Below, piece after piece: positions 7,741 to 16,160 of a stretch of DNA of 16,505 nucleotides. The stretch is from positions 1 to 16,505 of the forward strand of contig JBBQWX010000098.1 of NCBI GenBank assembly GCA_038210185.1, read 5' to 3'. The notes beneath the pieces were generated by a model that saw nothing but the letters and a program-made list of their open reading frames with translations, made no database searches and had not been told where the DNA came from. The stretch is from Fodinibacter sp038210185. Its GTDB lineage: Bacteria > Actinomycetota > Actinomycetes > Actinomycetales > Dermatophilaceae. Both the position numbers and the translations under genes were made by a program. How positions within the stretch are numbered: position 1 is the first letter of the stretch; every line of letters starts with the position of its first letter.

Positions 7741-8032
7741 GCGCGGCGTGACGTACCTCTCGTAACAGGCGGGGCTGGTGTGACAAGGGGTGTCCAGTGA
7801 GGCGCGCTCGCGGGGCGTTCTCCGTTACCGAAATTTGACCTTTCGACCTGCGGTCCTGCACGGTGGAGGGAATGGCCGGGGCCGAATTGCCTCGGACGAC
7901 ACGTGTGAACCGCCCGCCCGCCGTACCAGGCGTGGGCTGCGAGCCGCACGTAGCAGGGCCGTTACGGTGCTGCTGGCCACTCGCGGCCGACGTCCGATGC
8001 GGTGCCCGGGAAGCACGACCACTGGAGCATCT
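7741..8032 (+). promoter_or_regulatory. Long upstream/leader region of rpfB
   Basis: 292 bp without a convincing gene. It holds a -35-like TTGACC at 7835-7840, with no clear -10 at 16-18 bases. It also has a GACC-TGC-GGTC dyad at 7845-7855, a hairpin at 7931-7950 (CGTG-GGCT / AGCC-G-CACG, loop GCG) and AGCAG/CTGCT arms at 7952-7956 and 7970-7974. The rpfB Shine-Dalgarno GGAG is at 8024-8027. Regulated leaders have been reported upstream of rpf genes in other actinobacteria. I could not match this one to the c-di-AMP (ydaO) riboswitch consensus. Confidence 0.4.
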
Positions 8033-9214
8033 GTGCCTTTCTCTCGACCCCTTCGTCATGCCGCCCAAGGCGTCGCCGCGCTCGTCGTGGCCGCCGGGTC
8101 CGTCGCCGTGGCTCACTACGACAAGGCCGTCCAGGTCTCCGTCGACGGGCAGCCCAGCTCGGTCCACGTCCTCGGATCGACCGTCGCCGACGTGCTCGAC
8201 AAGCAGAACATCGAGGTCGGCCCGCACGACGTCGTGGTTCCCGCCGTCGGCTCCTCGGTGAGTGACGGTGACCACATCTCGGTGCGTTACGGACGCAAGC
8301 TGACGGCCACGATCGACGGACAGACCAAGGAGTACTGGACGACGGCCACCACCGTCGACACCGCACTGAAGGACCTCGGCATCCGCGCCGAGGGCGCCGT
8401 GCTCTCCGCCTCCCGTTCCCAGCCGCTTGGCCGCGGTGGTCTCACCCTGGCGGTGACGACCCCGAAGAAGGTCACCTTCGTGGCCGACGGCAAGACCCGC
8501 ACGGTCACCTCGACCAGCCCCACCGTCTTCGGGCTGCTCGCCGAGCTCGGTGTGACCAAGAAGCTGGATGATGTCGTGTCCCCGGCGATGCCCACAGCGC
8601 TCGACGACGGCCTGAAGGTCGTCCTGAAGCGCGTCGTCATCAAGCAGGTCACGGCGAAGGAGGCGGTGGCCTACCCGGTCACCACGCAGAAGGACTCCTC
8701 GCTCTACAAGGGCCAGACCAAGGTCGCGAAGGCCGGCAAGAAGGGCAGCAAGGTCGTCGTGCGCCAGAAGACCTGGGTCGACGGCAAGCTGACTGCGACC
8801 AAGCTCATCTCGCAGAAGGTCGCCACCAAGCCGGTGGGCGCCGTCGTCAAGGTCGGCACGAAGGCGCGCCCCGCGAGGTCGTCGTCGTCCTCGTCCTCGT
8901 CGTCCTCGTCCTCGTCGTCCTCGTCGAGCACCCCCCGCAGCGCGGGAAACACCTCCGGAGCCGGCCTCAACGTGGCCAACTCCGCGATGTGGGACCGCAT
9001 CGCCCAGTGCGAGTCCGGCGGCCGTTGGAACATCAACACCGGCAACGGCTACTACGGCGGCCTGCAGTTCGCGACCGCGTCATGGCTGGCCAACGGTGGT
9101 GACGACTTCGCCTCGCGCGCCGACCTCGCATCTCGCGCCGAGCAGATCACCGTTGCCAACCGGTACTACGCCAAGGCGGGCCTCGGCCCGTGGGGTTGCG
9201 CGCACGCCGCCTGA
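8033..9214 (+). CDS. rpfB: Resuscitation-promoting factor RpfB-type (3x DUF348, G5, Rpf lytic domain)
   Basis: A 393-aa secreted or membrane-anchored muralytic enzyme that cleaves peptidoglycan glycan strands and stimulates regrowth of dormant cells in related species. The N-terminal hydrophobic segment (about 11-27) is an anchor or signal. Three DUF348 repeats follow near 31-73 (VQVSVDGQ), 88-132 (TATIDGQT) and 145-188 (VTFVADGKT). A G5-type domain (about 200-277) precedes a run of 17 serines (283-299) and the C-terminal lysozyme-like Rpf domain (about 314-393). That domain has catalytic E327 in AQCESGGRWNINTGNGYYGGLQF and a likely disulfide pair, C326 and the Cys of PWGCAHAA. The GTG at 8033 is chosen over longer frames because GGAG lies 5 bases upstream and the anchor then starts at residue 11. 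The neighbourhood tatD-rpfB-ksgA-ispE matches M. tuberculosis, but here a hairpin separates it from ksgA. Confidence 0.95.
   Translation: MPFSRPLRHAAQGVAALVVAAGSVAVAHYDKAVQVSVDGQPSSVHVLGSTVADVLDKQNIEVGPHDVVVPAVGSSVSDGDHISVRYGRKLTATIDGQTKEYWTTATTVDTALKDLGIRAEGAVLSASRSQPLGRGGLTLAVTTPKKVTFVADGKTRTVTSTSPTVFGLLAELGVTKKLDDVVSPAMPTALDDGLKVVLKRVVIKQVTAKEAVAYPVTTQKDSSLYKGQTKVAKAGKKGSKVVVRQKTWVDGKLTATKLISQKVATKPVGAVVKVGTKARPARSSSSSSSSSSSSSSSSSTPRSAGNTSGAGLNVANSAMWDRIAQCESGGRWNINTGNGYYGGLQFATASWLANGGDDFASRADLASRAEQITVANRYYAKAGLGPWGCAHAA
8879..8929 (+). repeat. TCG/TCC trinucleotide tract encoding 17 serines
   Basis: Seventeen consecutive Ser codons (irregular TCG and TCC, last AGC) form the hinge between the G5 and lytic domains of RpfB. 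Such tracts are prone to slippage, so linker length may vary between strains without breaking the frame. Confidence 0.9.
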
Positions 9215-9234
9215 CGCACCTGACAGGCACCGAC

Positions 9235-9265
9235 GAGGCCCCGGACCCCAGCGGTTCGGGGCCTC
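9235..9265 (+). terminator. Terminator-like hairpin after rpfB
   Basis: The arms GAGGCCCCGGA and TTCGGGGCCTC form an 11-bp stem (one G-T pair) around a 9-base loop, 20 bases past the rpfB stop. No T-run follows, as is common in high-GC actinobacteria. Confidence 0.65.
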
Positions 9266-9288
9266 ACGGCGTCAGGGCGCGCTCGGCG

Positions 9289-9333
9289 TTCGAGGTGATG
9301 TTCTGGCGCGAGGGGCCAGGGGATCACCTCGAA
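9289..9333. repeat. 45-nt inverted repeat just upstream of the ksgA promoter
   Basis: A perfect 11-bp inverted repeat (TTCGAGGTGAT at 9289-9299, ATCACCTCGAA at 9323-9333) encloses an internal loop and a second 4-bp stem CTGG/CCAG (9303-9306 / 9316-9319) with a 9-base loop. It lies 23 bases before the TAGGGT element of ksgA. It could be a second terminator for rpfB or a protein-binding dyad over the ksgA -35 region. Confidence 0.6.
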
Positions 9334-9355
9334 TCGGTGGGTCCCGGCCCGTCGC

Positions 9356-9361
9356 TAGGGT
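9356..9361 (+). promoter_or_regulatory. -10 element TAGGGT for ksgA (leaderless)
   Basis: TAGGGT ends 6 bases before the ksgA ATG. No Shine-Dalgarno precedes the start, which fits a leaderless mRNA starting at or next to the ATG. Confidence 0.5.
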
Positions 9362-9367
9362 GAGTGC

Positions 9368-10249
9368 ATGACCGACGGCCCTGACGCCACGCTCCTCGGC
9401 GCCGCCGAGATCCGGGCGCTCGCCGAACGGCACGGCATCCGGCCCACCAAACAGTGGGGCCAGAACTTCGTCGTCGACGGCAACACGGTGCGACGCATCG
9501 TGCGGGTGGCTGGGGTCGGCGCCGGGGACACCGTCGTCGAGGTGGGCCCGGGCCTGGGCTCGCTCACCCTGGCCCTGGTGCCGGTCGTCGACCGCGTCGT
9601 CGCGATCGAGGTCGACCCGGCGCTCGCCGCGGCCCTCCCCGGAACCGTCGCACTGCATGCCCCGGGGCTCGCCGACCGGCTGGAGGTCGTGCGCGCCGAT
9701 GCCCTGGCCGTCCGTGACCTTCCTGGCCCGCCGCCCACGGCCCTGGTGGCCAACCTGCCCTACAACGTGTCGGTTCCCGTCGTGCTGCGCTTCCTCGAGC
9801 TGTTCCCGAGCCTGCGCACCATCGTGGTGATGGTGCAGTTCGAGGTGGCGGAACGGCTGGCGGCGCAGCCGGGGTCGCGCACCTACGGGGTGCCGAGCGT
9901 CAAGGCGGCCTGGTACGCCGACGTGCGGCTCGCGGGGTCGGTGTCACGCAGCGTCTTCTGGCCGGTGCCCAACGTCGACTCCGGGCTGGTGATGCTGACG
10001 CGCCGCGAACCCCCGGTGACGACGGTCCCCCGCGAGGAGGTCTTCGCGTGCGTCGACGCGGCCTTCGCCCAGCGGCGCAAGACCCTGCGCGCCGCGCTGG
10101 CCACCTGGGCCGGCTCTCCGACGCTCGCGGAGGAGGCGCTGCTGGCGGCCGGCGTCGACCCGCGAACCCGTGGCGAGCAGCTCGACGTCAGGGCGTTCGC
10201 CGCGATCGCGGCCGCCCGCACGGCGGCCGGCGCCGAGCGCGCGAAGTAG
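9368..10249 (+). CDS. ksgA: 16S rRNA (adenine(1518)-N(6)/adenine(1519)-N(6))-dimethyltransferase
   Basis: A 293-aa SAM-dependent enzyme that dimethylates the two adjacent adenines in the 3'-terminal helix of 16S rRNA, a late step in 30S assembly; loss gives kasugamycin resistance in other bacteria. The sequence shows the family entry motif GQNFVVD (31-37), SAM-binding motif I VEVGPGLGSLT (57-67), the acidic motif II residue in AIEVDP, and the catalytic NLPYNVS (129-135). PVPNVDSGLVML and the C-terminal helical RNA-binding domain (FAQRRKTLRAAL) are also present. Length is normal. The ATG at 9368 is the only sensible start and lies 6 bases after TAGGGT. ispE follows after 26 bp, so both probably share this promoter even though a weak hexamer also precedes ispE. 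Confidence 0.97.
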   Translation: MTDGPDATLLGAAEIRALAERHGIRPTKQWGQNFVVDGNTVRRIVRVAGVGAGDTVVEVGPGLGSLTLALVPVVDRVVAIEVDPALAAALPGTVALHAPGLADRLEVVRADALAVRDLPGPPPTALVANLPYNVSVPVVLRFLELFPSLRTIVVMVQFEVAERLAAQPGSRTYGVPSVKAAWYADVRLAGSVSRSVFWPVPNVDSGLVMLTRREPPVTTVPREEVFACVDAAFAQRRKTLRAALATWAGSPTLAEEALLAAGVDPRTRGEQLDVRAFAAIAAARTAAGAERAK

Positions 10250-10262
10250 TCCCACGCTCTGG

Positions 10263-10268
10263 CAGGGT
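10263..10268 (+). promoter_or_regulatory. Weak -10-like CAGGGT (or G-rich ribosome site) before ispE
   Basis: CAGGGT lies 7 bases before the ispE ATG in a context like that of ksgA, so an internal leaderless promoter is possible. The overlapping GGGTGGGG could instead serve as a ribosome-binding site for a ksgA-ispE transcript. Confidence 0.3.
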
Positions 10269-10275
10269 GGGGCGC

Positions 10276-11204
10276 ATGACCGCCGCCTCCCTCGTGCCCG
10301 GCCCGGTGACCGTGCGCGTGCCCGCGAAGGTCAACCTCGAGCTGCTCGTCGGGCCCCGTCGCGCCGACGGCTACCACGCCCTGTCGACCGTGTTCCACGC
10401 CGTGAGCCTGTACGACGACGTCACGGTGGCGGTCGCCGACGACTGGGGGGTGAGCGTCAGCGGGCCCCTGTCGGCCGGCGTCCCCGAGGACGACGACAAC
10501 CTCGCGTTGCGAGCGGCCCGCCTCGTGCAGGGCCGCTTCGACGTCGAGCCCGTGCACATCGCTATCCGCAAGGGCATCCCCGTGGCCGGTGGCATGGCCG
10601 GCGGATCGGCCGATGCAGCCGCCACCCTCGTCGCCCTCGACCACCTGTGGGGCCTCGACCTCGACCGCGAGGAGCTCGAGGAGCTCGGCGCCGAGCTGGG
10701 CAGCGACGTCCCCTTCCTCGTGGCCGGTGGCACCGCCATGGGCAGCGGCCGCGGCGAGCTGCTCGCGCCGGTGCTGGCCCGGGGGACCTACCACTGGGTG
10801 TTCGCGCTCGGCGAGGGCGGGCTGTCGACACCGGCCGTGTATGCCGAGTGCGACCGCCTGCGCGGCGGCGCCGAGGTCCCCGACCCGGTCGCCACCCCTG
10901 CCCTGATGAGCGCCCTGCGCAGCGGCGACCCGCGCGAGCTGGGCCCCCAGCTCGTCAACGACCTCCAGGAGGCCGCGATCTCGCTGCGGCCCGACCTCGG
11001 CGAGGTGCTGGCATCCGGCATGGAGTACGGCGCGCTCGGCGGCATCGTCTCCGGCTCCGGCCCCACCATCGCCTTCCTCGTCGATGACAACGAGGCCGGC
11101 ATCGACCTCGCCGTCGCGCTCACCGCGAGCGGCGCCGTGCGCGACGTCCGGCGTGCCAGCGGCCCGGTCCACGGTGCCCACGTCATCCACCACCGGATCG
11201 ACTA

Positions 11205-11205
<1 letters not shown>
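10276..11205 (+). CDS. ispE: 4-diphosphocytidyl-2-C-methyl-D-erythritol kinase
   Basis: A 309-aa GHMP-fold kinase of the MEP isoprenoid pathway; it phosphorylates CDP-methylerythritol at the 2-hydroxyl using ATP. The substrate-binding N-terminus is PAKVNLELLVGPRRADGYHAL (K18 at the catalytic-lysine position). The glycine-rich ATP loop is PVAGGMAGGSADAAA (102-116), and the catalytic Asp is D144 in LGSDVPF. The third GHMP motif is GGIVSGSGPTIAF near the C-terminus. The ATG at 10276 is chosen because the family N-terminus begins here; the frame is open further upstream only inside ksgA. The stop TAG shares its G with the GTG start of the ABC-F gene (TAGTG), a translational-coupling arrangement. 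Confidence 0.96.
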
Positions 11206-13048
<1,843 letters not shown>

Positions 13049-13052
<4 letters not shown>

Positions 13053-13304
13053 CCGCGGTCGGGACCGGCCGCGGGATCGGGATCGGAACCGGCAGCGAGG
13101 TCGGCAGCGGCGAGCTCGTCGACCAGCCGGTCGTACCACTGGGCGCGTACCGGGCGCGTACCGGGCGCGCACCTGCTCGACCGGGCCCACGTCGGCCTCG
13201 ACGGCCCACACCGACCACAGTCGCGGTCGACCGGGCCAGGGCGCCCGAGGCGACCACCGTCCCCGGGTGACGGCATCCGCGACAAGGGCGCCCCGGCGCG
13301 CCGC
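13049..13304 (-). pseudogene. Remnant of an unrecognised gene downstream of the tamR-like gene, frameshifted
   Basis: On the minus strand the frame directly following the stop of the MarR gene reads protein-like sequence (ALVADAVTRGRW, PRAPWPGRPRLW, SVWAVEADVGPVEQVRA) to about 13174. A second frame then continues as QWYDRLVDELAAADLAAG to a TAG at 13049-13051. The frame switch coincides with a three-copy 11-bp tandem repeat (13141-13173); removing two units (22 bp) would join the frames. The first segment has no ATG, GTG or TTG before a late GTG near 13212. The final TAG shares CTAG with the ABC-F stop on the other strand, as real convergent genes often do. I do not recognise the family. Either this is a decayed gene or the repeat hides a sequencing or assembly error. 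Confidence 0.45.
13141..13173. repeat. 11-bp tandem triplication
   Basis: GGGCGCGTACC occurs at 13141-13151 and 13152-13162, with a third copy at 13163-13173 differing by one base (GGGCGCGCACC). Eleven is not a multiple of three, so copy-number change shifts any frame through it. Confidence 0.9.
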
Positions 13305-13802
13305 TCAGGCGTCGCGCTCGAAGGGTCGCAGCAGGCGGCGCAGCAGCCCGGCCAGGTCGTCACGCTCGTCGTTGCCGAGCTCGGCGAGCAGCTCGTGCTC
13401 GTGGGCGAGCAGGTCGGACAGCGCAGCGTCGACGACGGCCATGCCGCTCGGGGTGAGCCGCACGATGACCCCGCGGCGGTCGCTGGGGTCGGGCTCGCGC
13501 TCGACGTAGCCGCGCGCGGCCAGCCGGTCGACCCTGTTGGTCATCGTGCCGCTCGTGACCAGCGTCGCGGTGACGAGCTGGCCGGGGCTGAGCTCGTAAG
13601 GGGTGCCGGCGCGGCGCAGGGCCGACAGCACGTCGAACTCCCAGCCGTCGAGCCCGTACTCGGCGAACGCGGTGTTGCGGGCTCGGTCGAGGCGCCGGCC
13701 AAGCCGCGACACGCGCGACAGCACCTCCAGCGGGGTGACATCGAGGTCGGGACGCTCGCGCCGCCACGCAGAGACGATACGGTCGACATCGTCAGCGGCC
13801 AT
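13305..13802 (-). CDS. tamR: MarR family transcriptional regulator, TamR/UrtR-like
   Basis: A 165-aa winged-helix regulator. The N-terminal extension VDRIVSAWRRERPDLD with W13 before the dimerisation helix is the hallmark of the HucR/MftR/TamR (UrtR) branch of MarR proteins, where this Trp helps bind the anionic ligand. The wHTH spans about 51-115, with a recognition helix near SGTMTNRVDRLAARG and the wing PDPSDRRGVIVRLT (DxR motif). It diverges from tam, exactly the arrangement of Streptomyces coelicolor TamR, which responds to trans-aconitate and citrate and controls tam; the functional call here rests on that parallel. The ATG follows TAGAAT by 6 bases with no Shine-Dalgarno, so the mRNA is probably leaderless. 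A TCAAG-TTT-CTTGA dyad in the shared gap suggests autoregulation. MarR family is certain, TamR identity likely. Confidence 0.88.
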   Translation of the reverse strand: MAADDVDRIVSAWRRERPDLDVTPLEVLSRVSRLGRRLDRARNTAFAEYGLDGWEFDVLSALRRAGTPYELSPGQLVTATLVTSGTMTNRVDRLAARGYVEREPDPSDRRGVIVRLTPSGMAVVDAALSDLLAHEHELLAELGNDERDDLAGLLRRLLRPFERDA

Positions 13803-13808
13803 GCGCCG

Positions 13809-13814
13809 ATTCTA
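13809..13814 (-). promoter_or_regulatory. -10 element TAGAAT for the tamR-like gene (leaderless)
   Basis: On the minus strand TAGAAT ends 6 bases before the ATG. It is the best -10 match in the window and sits 7 bases from the dyad at 13822-13834, so a bound repressor would cover the promoter. Confidence 0.55.
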
Positions 13815-13821
13815 CTGCCCA

Positions 13822-13834
13822 TCAAGTTTCTTGA
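13822..13834. promoter_or_regulatory. Probable MarR/TamR operator TCAAG-N3-CTTGA
   Basis: A perfect 5-bp inverted repeat, TCAAG-TTT-CTTGA, lies centrally in the 62-bp gap between the divergent regulator gene and tam. It overlaps a second imperfect dyad CTTGACGTCGAG (13830-13841). TCAAG/CTTGA half-sites are typical of MarR-family operators. Binding here would affect both genes. Confidence 0.6.
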
Positions 13835-13864
13835 CGTCGAGACAGCGACCGTCCGGAGGACGAC

Positions 13865-14683
13865 ATGCGGGAGCACGCCAGCTGGAACCCCACGACATAC
13901 AGCCGGTTCGCAGGGGAGCGCAGCAGACCCTTCGCCGACCTCGTCGCGCAGGTGCGCAGCGACGACCCGAAGCTCGTGGTGGACCTGGGCTGTGGTCACG
14001 GCCCACCGACGCTGACCCTGGCCGAGCTGTGGCCGGACGCCCGGGTCGTGGGTGTCGACTCCTCCGAGACGATGCTCGAGTCGGCGCGCCTGCGCGACCC
14101 CGGGGACCGGGTCGAGTGGGTGCAGTCCGACCTGCGCGAGTGGGACCCCGCCTCGCTGGGGCAGGCGCCCGACGTCATCATGACGAACTCGACGCTGCAG
14201 TGGCTGCCCGGCCACCTCGACCTGCTCGACGCGTGGGTCCAGGCCCTCGCCGAGGGCGGCTGGTTCGCCCTGCAGGTGCCGGGCAACTTCGACGCCCCGA
14301 GCCACCGGCTGATGCGCGAGACCGCCGAGCACCACGAGCGGGCCGGCGAGCTCGCCGCGGCGCTCGACCTGCCGGCGGTGGGCGAGCCCGCGACCTACCT
14401 GCGCTACCTCAGCCGGCTCGGCTGCGTCGTCGACGCGTGGGAGACCACGTACCTGCACGTGCTCGACCCCGACGCCGAGGACGAGAACCCGGTGCTCACC
14501 TGGGTGGCCGCGACGGGGTTGCGGCCGGTGATCGAGATCCTCAGCGACGACGACGAGTTCGCGGCCTTCATCGACCCGTATGCCGCGGCGCTGGCCGACG
14601 CCTACCCGCGCTCGTCAGCGGGAGTGCTGTTCCCGTTCCGGCGCGTCTTCGCGGTGGCGCAGAAGGCTCCCGCGGCGTCCTGA
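13865..14683 (+). CDS. tam: Trans-aconitate 2-methyltransferase
   Basis: A 272-aa cytoplasmic SAM-dependent methyltransferase that esterifies trans-aconitate, an aconitase inhibitor formed spontaneously from cis-aconitate. It has the Tam start WNPTTYSRFAGERSRPFADL, SAM motif I VVDLGCGHGPPT (38-49), the acidic motif II VVGVDSSETML, and the active-site region NSTLQWLPGH. Also visible are FALQVPGNFDAPSH and the late Tam signature WETTYLHVL. Length matches the family (about 250-275 aa). The ATG at 13865 has GGAGGA at 13855-13860, 4 bases upstream. The divergent MarR-type gene and the dyad between them indicate ligand-controlled expression. The stop is 12 bp from that of the convergent TetR gene, with no room for a separate terminator. 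Confidence 0.93.
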   Translation: MREHASWNPTTYSRFAGERSRPFADLVAQVRSDDPKLVVDLGCGHGPPTLTLAELWPDARVVGVDSSETMLESARLRDPGDRVEWVQSDLREWDPASLGQAPDVIMTNSTLQWLPGHLDLLDAWVQALAEGGWFALQVPGNFDAPSHRLMRETAEHHERAGELAAALDLPAVGEPATYLRYLSRLGCVVDAWETTYLHVLDPDAEDENPVLTWVAATGLRPVIEILSDDDEFAAFIDPYAAALADAYPRSSAGVLFPFRRVFAVAQKAPAAS

Positions 14684-14695
14684 CGTCGGTGGGGC

Positions 14696-15346
14696 TCAGC
14701 CCTTGTCGGTGGTCAGGGTGGGCTTGGACTCCAGCCCCGTGAGACCGTTCCAGGCGAGGTTCACGACGTGCGCGGCGACCTCGTGCTTCTTGAACCTGCG
14801 CGAGTCGAGCCACCACTGGCCGGTGAGGGCGATCATGCCGACGAGCATCTGGGCGTACATCGGCGCGGCCTTCGGGTCGAGCTTGTGGCTCTTGAACTCC
14901 GCGGCGAGGATGTGCTCGACCTGGCTGGCGATGTCGCTCATCAGGCTCGCGAACGACCCGGTGGCCTGGCCTGCCGGGCTGTCGCGTACCAGGATGCGGA
15001 AGCCGTCGGTTGAGGACTCGACGTAGCCGAGCAGTGCCAGTGCGGCACGCTCGATGATCTCGCGGGACGTGCCTCCCGAGGTCAACGCCCCCTGCACGGC
15101 CGCGAGCAGGCTCTCGATCTCGCGGTCGACGACGACGGCGTAGAGCCCCTCCTTGCCGCCGAAGTGCTCGTAGACCACCGGTTTGCTCACCCCGGCGGAG
15201 GCGGCGATCTCTTCGACGGTTGCGCCCTCGAACCCCTTGTCGGCGAAGTGCTTCCTACCGATGCCGATGAGCTGCTCGCGCCGCTCACGCCCCGTCATCC
15301 GGGATCGGGCGGTGCGGGAGGGCTTGTCGGTCGAAGGGTCGCTCAC
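14696..15346 (-). CDS. TetR/AcrR family regulator, similar to mycobacterial FasR (Rv3208)
   Basis: A 216-aa DNA-binding regulator. The N-terminal HTH (about 18-66) reads MTGRERREQLIGIGRKHFADKG, then VEEIAASAGVSKPVVYEHFGGKEGLYAVVVDRE. The ligand domain follows with ESSTDGFRILVRDSP and the C-terminal KKHEVAAHVVNLAWNGLTGLE. From memory these blocks closely resemble M. tuberculosis Rv3208 (FasR), an activator of fatty acid synthase genes; an orthologue is likely but cannot be proven here, and no fas or acpS gene is in the window. The GTG at 15346 is chosen because CACAAT lies 6 bases upstream and the next upstream start (15397) adds an Arg/Pro-rich, unstructured stretch. There is no Shine-Dalgarno. 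It converges on tam; behind it lies a decayed region. Confidence 0.88.
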   Translation of the reverse strand: MSDPSTDKPSRTARSRMTGRERREQLIGIGRKHFADKGFEGATVEEIAASAGVSKPVVYEHFGGKEGLYAVVVDREIESLLAAVQGALTSGGTSREIIERAALALLGYVESSTDGFRILVRDSPAGQATGSFASLMSDIASQVEHILAAEFKSHKLDPKAAPMYAQMLVGMIALTGQWWLDSRRFKKHEVAAHVVNLAWNGLTGLESKPTLTTDKG

Positions 15347-15352
15347 CGGGCC

Positions 15353-15358
15353 ATTGTG
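15353..15358 (-). promoter_or_regulatory. -10-like CACAAT for the TetR gene
   Basis: On the minus strand CACAAT ends 6 bases before the GTG, with no Shine-Dalgarno. It deviates from TAnnnT at its first base, so it is a weaker candidate. Confidence 0.3.
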
Positions 15359-15489
15359 CCTGCGTGGGGGCGCGGTCCGCCCAATGACCGGCCGCACGGG
15401 GCGTCGCGAGCGCTCGTCGTGCGGGTCCCCGGTCCACCATCCTCGCGGGTGTGCGGTGTGCCCAGCGCGCTCTGGTGTTCTCTATTGGC

Positions 15490-15974
15490 TACGACCGCCC
15501 GCTTCGCGGCGTGGCCGTCTCCGTAGAAGTCCGTCGACCTGGCCATCGCCTGGTAGGCGGCAGGGCCGTCGAACAGTTCCCGTGTCTCGGCGAGCACCTC
15601 GCCGCGATCGGTGCCGACGAGTCGCACCGTGGACCACCGGGATCTCCTCGCCGGTGGCCGCCTGCGCGGAGCCCAGCGGGCTCGGTGGTGGCGCCCTGCA
15701 CGACGACGGCGTCGGGGCGGCTGTTGCGCAGCAGGCCGTCCATCTCCTGAACCGTGCGGGCCGCCAGGCTCGCGCCCACGCCCACGTTCATGACGTCCAG
15801 GTCGGCGTCCGGCGTGACGCCGAACAACGTGTTGACCTGGTCGAGCATCTCCCGATGCTGGCCGGTGACCTCGACGAGAGGATCGAACTGGTCGTCGCTC
15901 TTCAGTGCCGACCCGACCGGCGCCATCGCGATGGTCTCCTACCGCGTTCTGTACACCACCATGACGCGTGCCAC
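15490..15974 (-). pseudogene. wecB: Degraded UDP-N-acetylglucosamine 2-epimerase (non-hydrolysing)
   Basis: The minus strand carries pieces of a WecB-type epimerase, which makes UDP-ManNAc for surface polysaccharides, in three frames. Piece 1 begins MARVMVVYRTR, has an in-frame TAG at 15939-15941 where the family has the P of GTRPEAIK, then continues as AMAPVGSALKSDD, VEVTGQHREMLDQVNTLF and DAVVVQGATT. Piece 2 (about 15629-15663) reads QAATGEEIPVVH in another frame. Piece 3 is the C-terminus in a third frame, TVRLVGTDRGEVLAETREL ... DFYGDGHAAKRAV. The roughly 200 residues normally between PVVH and TVRLVG, including most UDP-binding and catalytic residues, are missing. Stop, frameshift and deletion make it non-functional. 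Coding-like sequence may extend upstream to about 16067. About 140 bp between it and the TetR start holds nothing I can identify. Confidence 0.82.
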
Positions 15975-16160
15975 AGGTGTCCCCCGCCATCGACCCGGGG
16001 TCCCGTCCTCCGTGCGCCGGCCGTCCGTGGTCGTCTTCGTCGTCTCCTGATCAATCGAGTGTCGCACAACAGTGTGCAGCACAGACGGTTTCGGAGGTCG
16101 GCGTCAGCAACTCTGCGGCTGTGGAAATCGAGGGCTTCTCGGCAGGTTCGGCCGAAGGGA

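Noticed and set aside
7741..8032. c-di-AMP (ydaO/yuaA) riboswitch before rpfB
   Set aside because: Considered because actinobacterial rpf genes often carry one, but I could not find the conserved core motifs in order by eye.
8704..9045. Minus-strand frame with an Asp/Glu-rich run, resembling an acidic repeat protein
   Set aside because: It is the antisense shadow of the RpfB poly-Ser tract; the plus strand has clear domains.
15343..15990. Single 215-codon minus-strand gene starting MAGDTCGTRHGG
   Set aside because: Only its C-terminal part (TVRLVGTDRGEVLAE onward) is meaningful; the N-terminal part is out of frame with the WecB-like sequence. It is a chance fusion of frames over a pseudogene.
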